From the NCBI GenBank assembly GCA_963924555.1, contig OZ004586.1, positions 6,716,501-6,780,500 of the forward strand: a stretch of DNA of 64,000 nt. Reading direction: 5' to 3'. The stretch comes from Crambe crambe. Lineage: Eukaryota; Porifera; Demospongiae; Poecilosclerida; Crambeidae. The position numbers and the translations under genes are program-made. Every line of letters begins with the position of its first letter. The stretch's first letter is position 1. The notes below the pieces were generated by a model. The model was not told the origin of the DNA. It made no database searches and was given only the letters and a program-made list of their open reading frames with translations. This document shows, one piece after another, positions 37,417-51,778 of the stretch.

Positions 37417-37588
37417 AAGTATGCAAGCAAGCATAGCAAAATGTCAAAGGTAACGTAAAGCAAGTATGCAATGCACTGAGGGGTTACCGTTTGCCTGCCA
37501 AAAATATAGAAAGAATGGGTGTGGCTTGCATTGCGGAGTGGGTGTGGCTTGTGAAATTAAGTAGTGGTAAAGGGTCGACGTCGTCAAA

Positions 37589-40500
37589 ATGGCTGAAGGT
37601 GAGTAATCATGATACATAGCTAGCTAGGCACATAATTATCACTTTTAAAAATACAAGATCCTGTTCCAAGAGATGTCTGTGATACTGTTTTCAATGGGCT
37701 ACATGATGAACTTCAGAGATTTCTCAACTTCGAAAAAATCTACCCTTTTCTAAACACCTACCACCTTGAGTCACTAGATCAGTCCATCCTGACCAACCCT
37801 AATACCACAATTGAAAAGAAAATGGATATCGTAATAGATTGGCTTCCCAGATGTAACCACTCTGACTACCTCACTCCTTTCATAAAATGTTTGAGAGAGA
37901 GCTCAGAAGAGGCTGGGGATGCACACTCTGTATTGGCTGATGAATTCGAGAGGTTATCCAGAGCAAAACTTCAAAAAATACTACAGGTTTCCATATGCTA
38001 TAATTGGTCTAATAATTATGGATTTATTGACCATCAAGTGATTAATGCAGTAGCTAGCTATCAATGAGAAGAGGATATGATTTTTGGGGTATTGTGTTGT
38101 GTTGGAAGCATTTTTTTTTTTATTAGTGAAGCTAAGCATATTATGGTAGGCTAGAAAGTTTGGCTGCATACACTTATCATCACTTGTTATTATTGTGGTC
38201 TTATGCAGTTTTTCTCACGAGCAACACAGAGAGATTTGGAGCCACTACAGAGATGATACCAGTTTCTGAACCCAAGTATGAATTTACAAATCCAAAGAAA
38301 GGTATCAAATAGCTACTAATAGTAGCATTTCATGCACTAAGATAATTTTGGTATCGTGGATGGGGCAAACATGAAAAATGGACAAGAAACTTCCACTCTG
38401 TATTGAGACCATTATTAACCACTGCACTACCACTACCAAATAATGTTCTGAATTCTCCCCCTTAATATTAGTTATTTCACAACCATGAAGGCTGGCTGTA
38501 TGGCTAGAGCCAAAGGGCCAGAGCAATGTAAACATACAGCCTAAGCCATTGTTACTAGAATTACAACCATGTAGCTAGCAGTGCACCACAAATAACTGTA
38601 AAAATCCATGTGTCATAATAATCCATGCATTCTGTTTGAATGTTCATAGCTTTTTGGAGGAACAGCAGTTGTATATGTGCGACCACTTCCCTGCTTATCA
38701 TTTCGTTCATGTGGGTGATTCTCACCATTGTGTTCGAGACAGCTACTCCATCAAACTTAGTCGCACGTAAAATGTTGATTTATGACTCAGAAACCATTCC
38801 CTTGGAAACAGATGTCCCCCATCAACAGTGGCTACAGTCAATTGATGTACATTTTGAAAAATCTGATTGTTCAGGACAAGTTATAGTCGTTGGATCGAAG
38901 TGTTCAAGTTTGCCGACAAGAGAGAGCTTCATTCCCTATATAGACGATCCTGAATTCATCTATGCATTGCGTGGTTCCGAATTCAACATCACTGTTCCTG
39001 ATACAGAAGATATCAGAGCAGACCCTCCTAACTTGTAGTTCACACATACCCTGGAAGCTTACGAATCACTAAACGAGCAATTGTCTCCAAGAGTATTTCA
39101 TGAGTTTAGTTGCAATGGACCACTCCCTCAGGGTTTTTCATGTTTTCGGTCAGAACCATACATTGGCTCATCCCTGATCTTCAACACTACTGACCCAGGC
39201 TACTACACCTTTATATTGACTAATTCACAAGATAGTGAGGTAGTACCAGTAAATGGGATTGAATGCTCTTATCACAATATCACGTATGACTTTAATGCCA
39301 TATTATTAGGCATGGGGCTAATATGCTCTTTTTTTGGCCTATTATTCTATTCTGCAGTGCTCCTCCAGCAGGCCCATTATTCTTTTCATAGTAGCCTATT
39401 ATTCTCAACAAAAATGTCCTGAGAGAGTACATTATATATTATTTTGAACTGTGTGTAGCATTTAACAGTTTTCCCAAAAGGATGTAAAAAAAATTTGTTC
39501 AGAATGCAATACTAGCACTCAAAAGCACCCATGTGTATAGGCATAGATATACTAGACTACGTACACAGGATTGGAAACAGGTCACGTGCGCCCATAACGA
39601 CAATACTGACAATCCGTGTAGGCAGCTGTTCGTGCTAAATTGCCCCAAACAAACAGGGGAGGAGAAGTAGTGTGCCAAATTTCTGCTAAACTATAGCCAA
39701 TTGGTAAGTTCAAAGAATGCAAAGAGTGGGCTAGTATAGTGCTAAACAAGCATAGTTCTTAAAAAGGCTGGTTTCTCAAGTGTTAGAGGGTATAATTGTG
39801 AGTAACAATGGTAGTTCGACTTTGTAGACCTCTGGAGCTAGAGTATAGTCTCTTTTTTTCCCACTAATCTGTTAGGTAGTGATCATTTATATGTACATAT
39901 GTACTTTTTAAAGGTGCCTGTAAAAAAATCATGTTGATGTTACTGTTTCTTCAGATTACCCATGGCTGGCTGTCAAGAAAAGCTATAGTAAAGAAGGATA
40001 CTATAATGTAACAACTAATACTGTCACTTTACACATATTTCCTTTCATATTATAATAAAAAAATAAGTACTGATAGTGCACTGCTGAACATCCAATTCAT
40101 CGAGAGATTTGTTGTGATATACTTGTTTTGAGGGATCAAGATGAAGAGTAAAGCTGCCCCAGTGTATCCTTTCCTGCCCCTGATACAAGAAGGTATCTCA
40201 TCTCCTCATATAAGAACAACAACATAGTGAAATGGCTTCTTAAACCATCAATGGCAAATGGCATGCCATCTCCAGCCCTGCACAAAATTAAAACTACTTG
40301 AGTACATATGGTCAACTAGTATCTTTCATTTTACACCAAAAGTAAGGCAGCTAGACTTCTATTTTAGTAGTAGGAGTGCCACAAAACTTTTCAGTCACCT
40401 GTTTCCACGTTTTTCTTCCATAGCAACAGTAAATAGACTAAACTGACATGATAAACTACTACAGCTATAGGTCATTGAGCCTTTTCACTTATAATCATAA

Positions 40501-40915
40501 TTATTGCTGCGCTAAATACCTTGCCTTTCATCCTCTTTCTTATTTTGTGTAAGATTTCTCTGTTCGCCAGGTACCTACACGGATGGTCTATAAATTCTAC
40601 GCGCGCATGCCCTGTTTCCAATCCTGTGTACGTAGTCTAGTATATCTATGGTATAGGCAAGGGAGCGAGCTATAACAATAACTGAAGCCTAATATTCTGG
40701 TCTTTTAGCCTATTATGCTGCTATTCCAGTGAGGCCCTATTATTCCCATTATCACGTATAACGTCATCGTGCTGATATTGTTGTGTTAATTTTGCTTATT
40801 TATATATTCCTATCTTTCCTTATAGTGGGACTGATGACTCTGTATCATAATTATTGTAAAGTGTGTAAGAAAATTTCAGTACGTTTTAGTGGCCACGACT
40901 ATCTCTCAATTGGTA
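37589..40915 (+). pseudogene. CARD gene B: disrupted paralogue of A
   Basis: It matches A from ~100 bp upstream of the ATG onward. Exons: 37589-37598, 37658-37986, 38209-38301 and from 38650. The CARD exon has lost one base of a poly-A run before the donor, breaking phase, and a 3-nt deletion in HLLDSLD. Exon 4 has TGG to TAG at the LWFTHT position (about 39036). From about 39306 the ectodomain is replaced by ~1.45 kb of inserted repeat DNA; only the last part, with the TM2 region, resumes at about 40753. The missing ectodomain third was deleted. The promoter and splice sites remain, so transcripts are possible. Confidence 0.9.
39306..40752. mobile_element. Nested repeat insertion in CARD gene B
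   Basis: Outer sequence (39306-39541 and 40658-40752) carries direct ~60-base similarity at its two ends, around gcctattattct and gcctattatgct. The inner element 39542-40650 has ~40-bp perfect TIRs (CATAGATATACTAGACTACG ...) flanked by the 7-bp direct repeat gtatagg. No transposase is visible inside. The TSD and TIR form suggest a hAT-like non-autonomous element (inference). Confidence 0.85.
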
Positions 40916-40919
40916 TTTT

Positions 40920-41400
40920 TTGTACCTATTTTAAATGAATGATTATTAATTTTAATAAGTGGACTGCAGCTAGGCTTCATGTGTATAACTAGTGAGTTTG
41001 CCTAAATTACAATATTTTTTGGTCAATTTTAGTGTGGTTGGAGGTTCTGGTAATAATTCTACCAAGACTCCCAATCTGTACGAACTATACGTACATATTC
41101 CCTATCTTCAAATAGTGCATTTAAACAAAAAAATTTTTGTAGTGTAAATTTGTTGTTTTTGTTGTTTTTTTTTGTTGTTGTTTTCATTTTTGTTGTTTTT
41201 CCCCATTGTTCTGTTTTCCTTTATTAGTTTGTATCCCTTGTCCTTATTGTGTATTTTGTGTTGTCATCTATGTGTGTGTGTAGGGCCATCTTATTATTAC
41301 GTATGTTAGTTGATGGTCCTGGTGTTGAACACCAAATCGTTTTACAAAAAAAAAAAAAAAAAAAAAAATACGCGTGTACTTTCTGCAGTGTCTCACTTCC
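40920..41400. other. Gene-free stretch
   Basis: T/G-rich runs around 41145-41205 and an A homopolymer (41346-41368). The 3' end may include the S3 promoter. No exon was found. Confidence 0.5.
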
Positions 41401-41528
41401 TGCACGGCCCGCAGTTTTTTTCTTCAGGAAGCGTTTGCGCATATAAAACCATAAACGCCACGGTGAACCGCACTTGATTAGGCTGGCTTAAAACATTGAG
41501 CCTCTGTCTTCGCGATCGCTGCTGAGCT

Positions 41529-43042
<1,514 letters not shown>

Positions 43043-43619
43043 TAGCTCTGGTTTTATGCAGGGTACCTCTGTAGTTGTCTATAGAATTTTTGTAGTTTAT
43101 TAATAATTCAGTAAGCAAGCGGAGCGAGTGAGCTGACTCTCAGGTCATAACTCATTGAAAAATATATCTAGGTCTACACTCCAAAATGCCCCAAGTGTGT
43201 TGTAGCACCCTGCATAGTTATGCATAATGCACATTGTAATTGCTTTCTACAGCTGAATTAGTGGATTATATAGGCTCTCGGCTTATCTAAGTGCTTTGTG
43301 GTAAGCATTACAGGTGGTACTTGCTCACTCGCTGTAAAAATAATGTTGGTATAATAAATTAATTTGGCATATGTATTTATTTTACAATAGATAATATATA
43401 ATGTGGGCTAACAGTGTAGGTATATTGTACATGCATGCAATCATTATAACAGATGCCGACACATGACCTAGCCTGATTATTAACACTACACCAGAATTAA
43501 TAATTCATGTTACTGTAGCTAAAGGGGTACAATTTTGAAGATGATAACACAGTTGAAATGATAAAGCACTGGGGTGATAATAAAGTAGTACCTAACAGCT
43601 AATTGTACCCTTTGAGAAG
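43043..43619. other. Gene-free stretch
   Basis: 3' flank of S3. AT-rich, with no exon or clear repeat that I can support. Confidence 0.5.
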
Positions 43620-43969
43620 CAGGGTTCTATCTACTGGGGGGGGGGGGGGGGGGGGGGGGGGGGAAGCTTCCCCCCCAAAACCTCCAGCTTCCACCCCAAA
43701 AATTTCCATTGCTAATACTATTATACATGTCCATTAACACCCCTAGGCATGATATGGCAATCACACACACCCATGCTATGTGGATTAACCATAAAGAGAG
43801 AGTGTCAGCTACATGTAGGAGTGTAATCTTAATCTCCTCATATCAAACTGCTAGGTAAAAGTATATATTTTTGCATGGTTGGCTGGTTTGATATCCAAAA
43901 GGGGTGTGGTTAGGCAAAAGTAGGCGTGGCCAAGGCAAAATTTTTCCAAAATTCTCAGATAGAACCCTG
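43620..43969. mobile_element. MITE with 13-bp TIR CAGGGTTCTATCT
   Basis: The ends CAGGGTTCTATCT and AGATAGAACCCTG are perfect inverted repeats flanked by the direct repeat agaag. A G homopolymer and C run form the left interior. No coding capacity. Confidence 0.7.
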
Positions 43970-44610
43970 AGAAGGCATGCGAAAGTTACTATATTTTGAT
44001 AATGAGGCATTATAACAACTGAGCCTTTGTGTCCCCCAGATATCCGTGGATGGGGTATACAGCTCTAATAGCTAGCTAGCTATAAGCTACCTCAAAAAAT
44101 CTGCCATGCCAGCATTTTAATGTTGCCAATTATTGAGGTGTAAATCATAATATGCAGAACTGATGCAGCTAACAGTCTAATTGGCCAAAGGACACTCCAT
44201 AGCCTATAATCTAGCCATACATGGTTATACTGACTACTAAATGATTTCCCTGTAGCTATAATACATGTATCATCTTATCTGGGTGTATTTAGGTGGGTCA
44301 GCCAAAGAGTTTGAGGGGGATTCTGATGCCAATTAATAATAAGTAAGGGGTTGGCATTATTATATGTATACGTAATTAAGCATTGTAACTAATAGTTGAT
44401 TTTCATTACTTAGTGGCCAAGATGTATGATGATAATTAGCTATTGCTTACAGTATAGCTAGCTAGCTATAATTTGTTTCTGTGATGTAGCTATAGCTAGC
44501 GTGCTTCATTTGGCAATTATAAACACTCCACTACGTAGCTACACCCCATAACTGTTCACAATCTTCAATTATTTTATTATCATTGTTATCATCCATTTAA
44601 TAGATAAATA
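43970..44610. other. Gene-free stretch
   Basis: Downstream flank of CARD gene C. Nothing beyond short tagctagc-rich low-order repeats. Confidence 0.5.
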
Positions 44611-47373
44611 CTAATTGTTAATAGAGTGATAGCAACATACTGAAATTTTCTTACACACTTTACAATAATACAGAGTCATCAGTCCCACTATAAGGAAAGA
44701 TAGGAATATATAAATAAGCAAAATTAACACAACAATATCAGCACGATGAATCAAATTTGAAATCACAACATTATACGCATATGAACTAGGAGCCTATGAG
44801 CCAGTAGGACATTTGAAGTTAAGGAGAGCACATGAAGGTGTATTGAAGTCAAAAAAACGAGATAACTTCACAGTTGAGGTCTTTGTTCCATGTACAAATA
44901 TTCGTGGTTGAATGAAGGAGTAATTTGAAGCATATATAGCATCAAAATCATACGTGATATTGTGATAAGACCATTCAATCCCATTTCTGGGCAATACATC
45001 ACTATCTTGTGAATTAGTCCATATGAAGCTGTAGTAGCCTGGGTCAGTAGTGTTGAAGATCAGGGATGAGCCAATGTATGGTTTTGACTGAAAACATGAA
45101 AAACTCTGAGGGAGTGATCCATTGCAACTAAACTCATGAAATCCTCCTGGAGACAATTGCTCGTTTAGTGATTGATAAGCTTCCAGGGTATGAGTGAACC
45201 ACAGGTTAGGAGGGTCTGTTCTGATATCTTCTGTATCAGGAACAGTAATGTTGAATTCGGAACCACGCAATGCATAGATGAATTCAGGATTGTCTATATA
45301 GGGAATGAAGCTCTCTCTTGTTGGTAAACCTGAACATTTTGATCCAACGACTATAACTTGTCCCAAGCAATCAGATTCTTCAAAACGTACATCAATTGAC
45401 TGTAGCCACTGTTGATGGGGGACATCTGTTTCCAAGGGAATGGTTTCTGAGTCATAAATCAACATTTTACGTGCGACTAAGTTTGATGGAGTAGCTGTCT
45501 CGAACACAATGGTGAGAATTACCCATATGAACGAAATGATGAGCAGGGAAATGGTTGCACATATACAAGCGTAGAATTTTTTATTCCTCTGAATAGCTAC
45601 ATGTATCAAACAGCATGCATTATCATGACATAATCATGGATCCATGGATGTTCTATGGTTCTATGACCAAATTATATAATAGAGCTGTGACAGTCACAGG
45701 TAGAAATCAAAGTATTGATTGACAACTTTCTGTCCATATTAATAGCTACTAGTGGCCTAAGTCTTGAAATTTACTATAGAGATAGTTCTCTTGTCTTTTT
45801 CCTCATTCCCCATTCCCGATACCACATCTCCAATACCTATCCCCGTACCAAAATAGAGCTAGCATGATGTTGTAGATTTAATATTGGGGGATGAAAATTC
45901 CTGAATGAGTTTACGACAACAATGGGATACCCGGGGGTCTGAACCATCTGATAATAATCTTGGGGGTGGGGGGTCCCAATATCAATATGGGAGTGGGGCT
46001 TGGTAAATTTTCCCATTCTCACACAGCTAATTCTATTATTCTCAATGTGTGGAATCGCCTGGGGACAAGGCTATACGTATGTTGTTGCACTATACACTAC
46101 ACACATTTTGTACATGTCATTCCTTTTATTAAGTTATCAACTATTCTACAAAATGTCTACCTTATACTATTCTTCATCTATACTGGGATGACCTCATAGT
46201 ACTCGTTGTCTATTGTTATGATTATTATGGTAACACTATAACCACTATCTGTTTATTCCACAACCTGTCTTCCATAAAAGAATTATCTTATAATGATGCT
46301 ATAGTAAATTAACAATGGCCTGGATCAGGATGGTTGACTCTCTGTAACAGTTATTGAATTTCAACCACTGGATCATTATGATCACCTTCAATGGAAGATA
46401 GACTAAAAGATTTCAGCCTTTCAGACATTTTACTGGTGCTGTGCTCTAGCTACAGTATCCAGCTGGTTGAATAGGGATGTAGATTCAAAGGCTAAGCCTG
46501 TAAAAATGACTCATTGGGCTCATGCACTTCTAATCACTACTGTGTGGCTGCAGAGTCGATGCACAGACATTTTTTAAGCTTTTAGATATTTTTAATGGTG
46601 GAGAAATAACGTCTAAACATTGTTGAGTGAAGTTGGAGCATTCTAATGGCTGCTAGCTACAGATAGCTACATGTACGCCCCTGTCCATGGTTATCCCCCC
46701 TACCCTTCTATGCATATTTATTGCAACTATACTCTCACAACACACCATACGTAGTTTTGATAATGGAACAATGCAAGTGCACCTTTTATGGTAGCTTCAA
46801 CTTAGAATTGACCAGCTTTGAAATATAGTATAAGCTAGGGGAAACTACATTGAATTTGTGGACGGTCTGTGTTTTCCAGACCACAACTTATAGTCAGGCC
46901 ATAATGTTTATGGTATAAACATCATCCACAGCACTACAGAAATGTGTATTACTATACTGAGTACAAGAATGACATTGTAGTCAATGCAGCTAGGCTATAT
47001 GGACTTTAAAATACCAAACCTGGACATGGATCTGGATGTATCCTCCTTTTCTTTCGAAGTTCTTCTTGAATCAACCTTTCAAATTCATCTATCAATTCCA
47101 AGTGTGCATCTCCAGCCTGTTTAGAGCTTTCTTTGAGACATGCTATGAAAGGAGTGAGGTAGTCAGACTGCTTGCATTTGGGGACCCAACCTATAACGAT
47201 GTCCACTTTCCTTTCAGTTGTAGTTTTAGGGTCAGTTAGGATGGTCTGATCTAGTGAGTCAAGGAGACAGTAGGAGTTGAGCAATGGGTAGATGCTGTGA
47301 AAGTTGAGGTATATCCTGAGTTTATCATGAAGCTGATGGATGACTGCATCACAGACATCTCTTGGGATAGAAT
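44611..47373 (-). pseudogene. CARD gene C: near-intact copy with one nonsense codon
   Basis: CARD exon 47020-47373 and ectodomain exon 44611-45596, both phase-1 junctions. The CARD exon is open (YPLLNSYCLLDSLDQTILTD, YLTPFIACLKESSKQAGDAH) and ends in a basic KKRRIHPDPCP. The ectodomain is very close to A (LWFTHTLEAYQSLNEQLSPG). An in-frame TAG at 44794-44796 sits 25-30 residues before TM2; the frame is open again through TM2 to a stop at 44611. The A-type juxtamembrane exon is absent. I could not recognise a first exon: the place corresponding to E exon 1 lacks an ATG in frame. It could be a recent pseudogene or encode a one-pass product. Confidence 0.75.
45597..47019. other. Intron of CARD gene C
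   Basis: 1.4 kb, AT-rich. Contains short open frames without support. No homologue of the juxtamembrane exon of A was seen. Confidence 0.55.
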
Positions 47374-47544
47374 CTATTATTAAAAACAAAAGTTACTTAT
47401 CATTAGCAAGCTAAATCAGCAATACTTTTAATAATTTCCACCGACGCTGACAGGGATTCATAAACTGCCATTTCAATGCTGCGCTGTGCTAGCTAGCTAA
47501 GTTGCGACTCGTATATTCTACGCGTGCGCGGTATACTGTCACGA

Positions 47545-48500
47545 AATATTTGGTCCGGGGAAATATTTTGTCCGGGGCGGACAAAAAATTTGTCCGGTGC
47601 TGCCATAAATTGTCCTCTTGAGAATATAAAACTGTGCTATCTTTTCCCTGATTGACCTCTTTGCATGCATTAGCTATAATAGCTACTAGATCACTGCATG
47701 CAGTCTTCTGGGTAACACAGTCAGCTATCATAACAGTTTGTTCAACCAACAAGTCCAACCCTTCCATACCAACTCTGGTTTTTATCATCTGTGCTCTAGC
47801 TAATGTCTGAAGGGGACCAAATTATCATATTGTCCAGTGCAGTAGGACAAAATACGGCAGCCATATTTTGTCTATATAATTATAAAGTAGCCATGCATAT
47901 CAGCTTCCATACATGGTTCCTGTCTCAGTTCCAAGAATTCAGTGGAGTAGCTATAGCTATGTCTTTTATGAAGGGGATATAAGTTAAAATGTTTGTACAA
48001 TAAATTTCACTTATCAAGTTTGCACATTGCCATCGATAGAATAACTGAATCTCACATTAGCTATAATGCCTTGCATTTATTGCAGAAATAGCCAGCTGCA
48101 AAACTTAGTTACTTTTATATGTGCATGTGATTTAACTGATAACTAGCTAGCTGCTATTTGTAGCTAATATAGTCCAGATAAAAAATGTCTGAGCATTATA
48201 GTCTCCTGGACAGATCGAATGTAGCAGTTATATTTTGTCCGAGCAAAATATAACTGCTTAGCTACATGTAGCTATAATTGTCTGGATGAAATTGCAATAG
48301 GTCTGGACAAAAAATAAGGGGATAATTATTGGGGGACAAAATATGGCAAGAGGGGACCAAATATTGCAACCAGATTTGGTCCATGAGGACAAAATATGGC
48401 TGTCATAATTATTTTATCCGGCTGCCATATCTTGTCCTCATGGACCAAATCTAGCAGGACCAAATAATTATGGCATGACAAGCCTATTAACATTACGTAC
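47545..48500. repeat. Fold-back region of tggacaaaat-type motifs
   Basis: Motifs such as tttggtccgggg, ttttgtccgg, gccatatttTGTC and ggacaaaatatgg recur in both orientations. The clearest pair is gatttggtccatgaggacaa (about 48379) and its mirror ending at about 48455. It lies between CARD genes C and D. Confidence 0.6.
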
Positions 48501-49682
48501 AACCGATGGTGTGACAGCCTTGACTGTTTGACCATAGTTGGCATAGATATAGCTAACTATGATTTGACATGATGTAATGATTAGAGTGCCATCTCAAGGT
48601 ATAAATCGCTTGGAAAGACATAATTGATAGACTTTTTTCTTCAAGCCTTGCAATAAAAAAATCAGAAAAAACCAAAAAAGAAAAGCAAGAAAATAAAAAA
48701 ATGTTAGAATAATGATATCAGCATGATGCTCAAAGTTTGATAACACAATAGTGTAGACATGATTATGACTACTTTCAACACATGAAAAATTAAGAAGAAC
48801 ACAAGATTTATTGTCATTGAAATCAAAGAAACAGGATAGCTTCACTGTCAATTTTTAAATTCCTTTCACAAGCACACCTGACTGCTGCATCACTGCTGAG
48901 TTATTTGACACAATGGCATCAAAGTCATATGTGATGTTGTAATCTAAATTGTTCCCATACGAAAACTTGGTGTCTTGTGGATTTGTTTGTATGAAGCAGT
49001 ATATACCATCCTGGCTTAGTTACATTGAAGATCAGAAAGGATCCTTTAGCTATGTGGTCCTGAGGGAAAACAGGAATAATCTTGCGGAAGTGATCAGTCA
49101 CTGCATTTAAAGTCTGGAAAGTTTCCAGGGTTTTTCATTTGCCGGTATAACTGTTCCTTTGCTTCTATTGTGTGAGTGAACCACAAATTGGGACGCTTAG
49201 GCAGATTTGTTGGTAGCGTAATGTTTATCCATGAGCCTGGTAAGGCATAAATGTAACATGGTCGATCCACTTCTCCTATGAGACTTCTTTTGACAGGCAG
49301 ATCTGAGCAGTCAGTCCCATCAGTTACGATAGTCCTTCCCCTGCACTTCTCTTCATTGAAATGTATATCAAATGACAGTAATTAGTGCTTATTAATGTTT
49401 GACACCAGAGGGATCGCTTCACTGTCAAATATCTTCACTTCATAATCTGTTGTTAAATTAGCTGTAAGTGCTGTTGCTAAGACAACTGTGATGATCAACC
49501 ATAAAATCAGACATAATGCTATGAGCATCCAATCAGAAACCGATACTTGCAAAAAAAATGATCCTGTGCATTTATATATTTATTAAGTAAGGTAATTATC
49601 TAATTCTTTGCAGAGTGGAATCTCTAGAAGTGCTCTTATTTCCAGGTCAAAAACACAAAGCTAAAGCACCTCATCTTATTGT

Positions 49683-49820
49683 ACAGTGGAACCTCCAATA
49701 AAGGACACTCTGAAAGAGGACTCAACAAACAAAATAACCTCTAAAAGAGGACAACTTGTCTGCAGAGGACAAAAGGCTGGGTCCCAAGTGAGTCCATTAT
49801 TTAGAGGTTCAACTGTAGCT
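49683..49820. repeat. Dispersed 'cagtggaacctc' repeat, copy 1
   Basis: acagtggaacctccaataaa and aggacac/ggacaa blocks. Related sequence lies at 56478-56560 and, inverted, at 61115-61217. All three carry the phrase for extra or missing 'aggaca' units. Confidence 0.65.
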
Positions 49821-49953
49821 ACGTATTACGTACATGGGACACACATGCACATGCAGCTTATGAAACCATGGTTTACATGCATTGATATGTTGGCATTGAG
49901 TCAATAATTGTGGTCATTGTAGATATGGAGGAAGGGGGCTAAAAACAGAAATA

Positions 49954-50221
49954 AAAAGTAATAGCTATGATTGTTTGTGCCTAAAACCATCCCATTGCAG
50001 CTGTATTATCCTTATTCCCTTAATAGGAATGCCGGGAGTTTACTGGACTATAAGATAGCAGCCATCAGTTCCAAAATCATAATGGTGGGGGTTGACTGTG
50101 GTTATAATTATGATTTTGGAAACTGATGGCTGCTATCTTAGTCCAGGCATTCTTATTAATATAAGGATAATACAGCTGCATGGGATGGCTTTTGGCACAA
50201 ACAATCATAGCTATTACTTTT
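49954..50221. mobile_element. Palindromic fold-back element in intron 2 of CARD gene D neighbourhood
   Basis: Arms of more than 100 bases mirror each other from aaaagtaatagctatgattg to ...caatcatagctattactttt, with a ~15-base centre. It lies within the long intron between the D ectodomain and CARD exons. Confidence 0.9.
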
Positions 50222-51778
50222 GGTTGGGTTGGCAATATAAAACAACCATTATATCAGGATCAACTCTAATAATAATAATCTAGTTTAGCTATAGCTACTC
50301 CTTTCATCCAATGAGCCAATGTAATCAGTAACTATACATATGGTAATTACACCATGAATAATGGATTCATGACACTTCCTGGTATCCTGAATTAGCTAAC
50401 CATCCAAATTTCAGCATCAAGGCTCAGTTGCTTATTGAGTTACCAAAATGCAAGTGAGGTAGCTAGCTATATGGAGCTAGAATACTGGTATGACAGAATG
50501 AGATAGCTATATCTTATATAATTGTCTATAATCTATTTTGAACATGAACTACTATGATTATGGCAGGCTACATAATATTAGTAGCTAAAGCTATTAGGCA
50601 TTCCTTCATTTCTTAACCCCTAAGTCATGCAAGTTCAATTCAATTCTTAATGTAGAGAGGTTATAAAGTGCATGCATAGGAGCTGATCAAGACCAGACCT
50701 GTCCTCTTCCTTTGAAGTTCTTCCTGGATCAACCTTTCAAATTCATCTGCCAATTCTAAGTGTGCATCTCCAGACACGCTATGAAGGGAGTGAGGTAGTC
50801 AGACTGCTTGCATTTGGGGAGCCAACCTATAAACTATAGTCTATATCTTTTCAGTTGTAGTTTTAGAGTCAGTTAGGATGGTTTGATCCAGTGAACCAAG
50901 GAGATGGTAGGAGTTAAGGTATGGGTATAGATGCTGTGAAAGTTGAGGTACATCATGAAGGTGATGGATAACTGCATCACAGACATCTCTTGGGATAGGA
51001 TCTAGCATTAATTATACATAAGTATAGTCCAGCCATTATTTATTAAAATACCTTGTTCTTCAGCAAGATCTACAGACATTACCTCTCTCAACTCATAAGA
51101 TAGTAGCTAGCTACACACAAAAAAATTCATCATGCAATGAATGACCTTACATAAGTTATGACATCACTTTTAATAGCTCTGATTGGTCAGCATCATCACA
51201 GCTAAATGACCATTGACCAATAAACATTTTAGTGTCTATTATAGTGTATCAATGTTTGCTCCTTTTCATAATAGCTGAACAAGGTCTGTTGTTAGTTTAT
51301 TTATTTGTTTGTTGACTCATTCCCAAGTATAGCTAGCTAATCCTGAAAACAATTGTAGTTACTTTGTATTCCCTGTTAGTCCTTCTTTCAGAAATAAAAT
51401 GTCACTCGCACTCCACTTTAAGAATTTGCTTTTCCAAATAATGGCAAAGAACTAGAACTGTACAGCATAGTTTAATAATTTTCCTGCTCTAGTTAATCAA
51501 GACCCCTCCCACTTTATCGCTCCATAATCTACATAATTATGGTCAATATGGTATTAACTCTGTCCCTGAGTAGCTATAGCTAGCTGGCTAATCCTAATGT
51601 TATTTATTGAGCTCTAAAAACAATAGCTTGCTACATATAGCTATAATGTTTAAGTTCAATTTATTTCTTCACATGCATGGTGGATCATCTTTCAGTAATA
51701 GTCCTTCAGAAACAAAGTCAATTTTCACTTTCCTTTGAGAATAAAATATAATAATGATGATTAGCTATAATTATAGGA

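Larger units (their letters stand above)
48594..51079 (-). pseudogene. CARD gene D: decayed paralogue
   Basis: Exon 1 51052-51079 (MSVDLAEEQ, phase 1), CARD exon 50699-51001 and ectodomain exon 48594-49563. The CARD exon has a deletion at HDELRMY, an in-frame TAG region and a further deletion at the CLRESS segment. The ectodomain resembles E (KIFDSEAIPL, IYALPGSWINITLP, NLWFTHTIEA). It has TAA for Trp at 49382-49384, TGA for Gln at 49094-49096 and later frameshifts. The TM2 region is recognisable. Start codon and splice sites survive. Confidence 0.85.
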
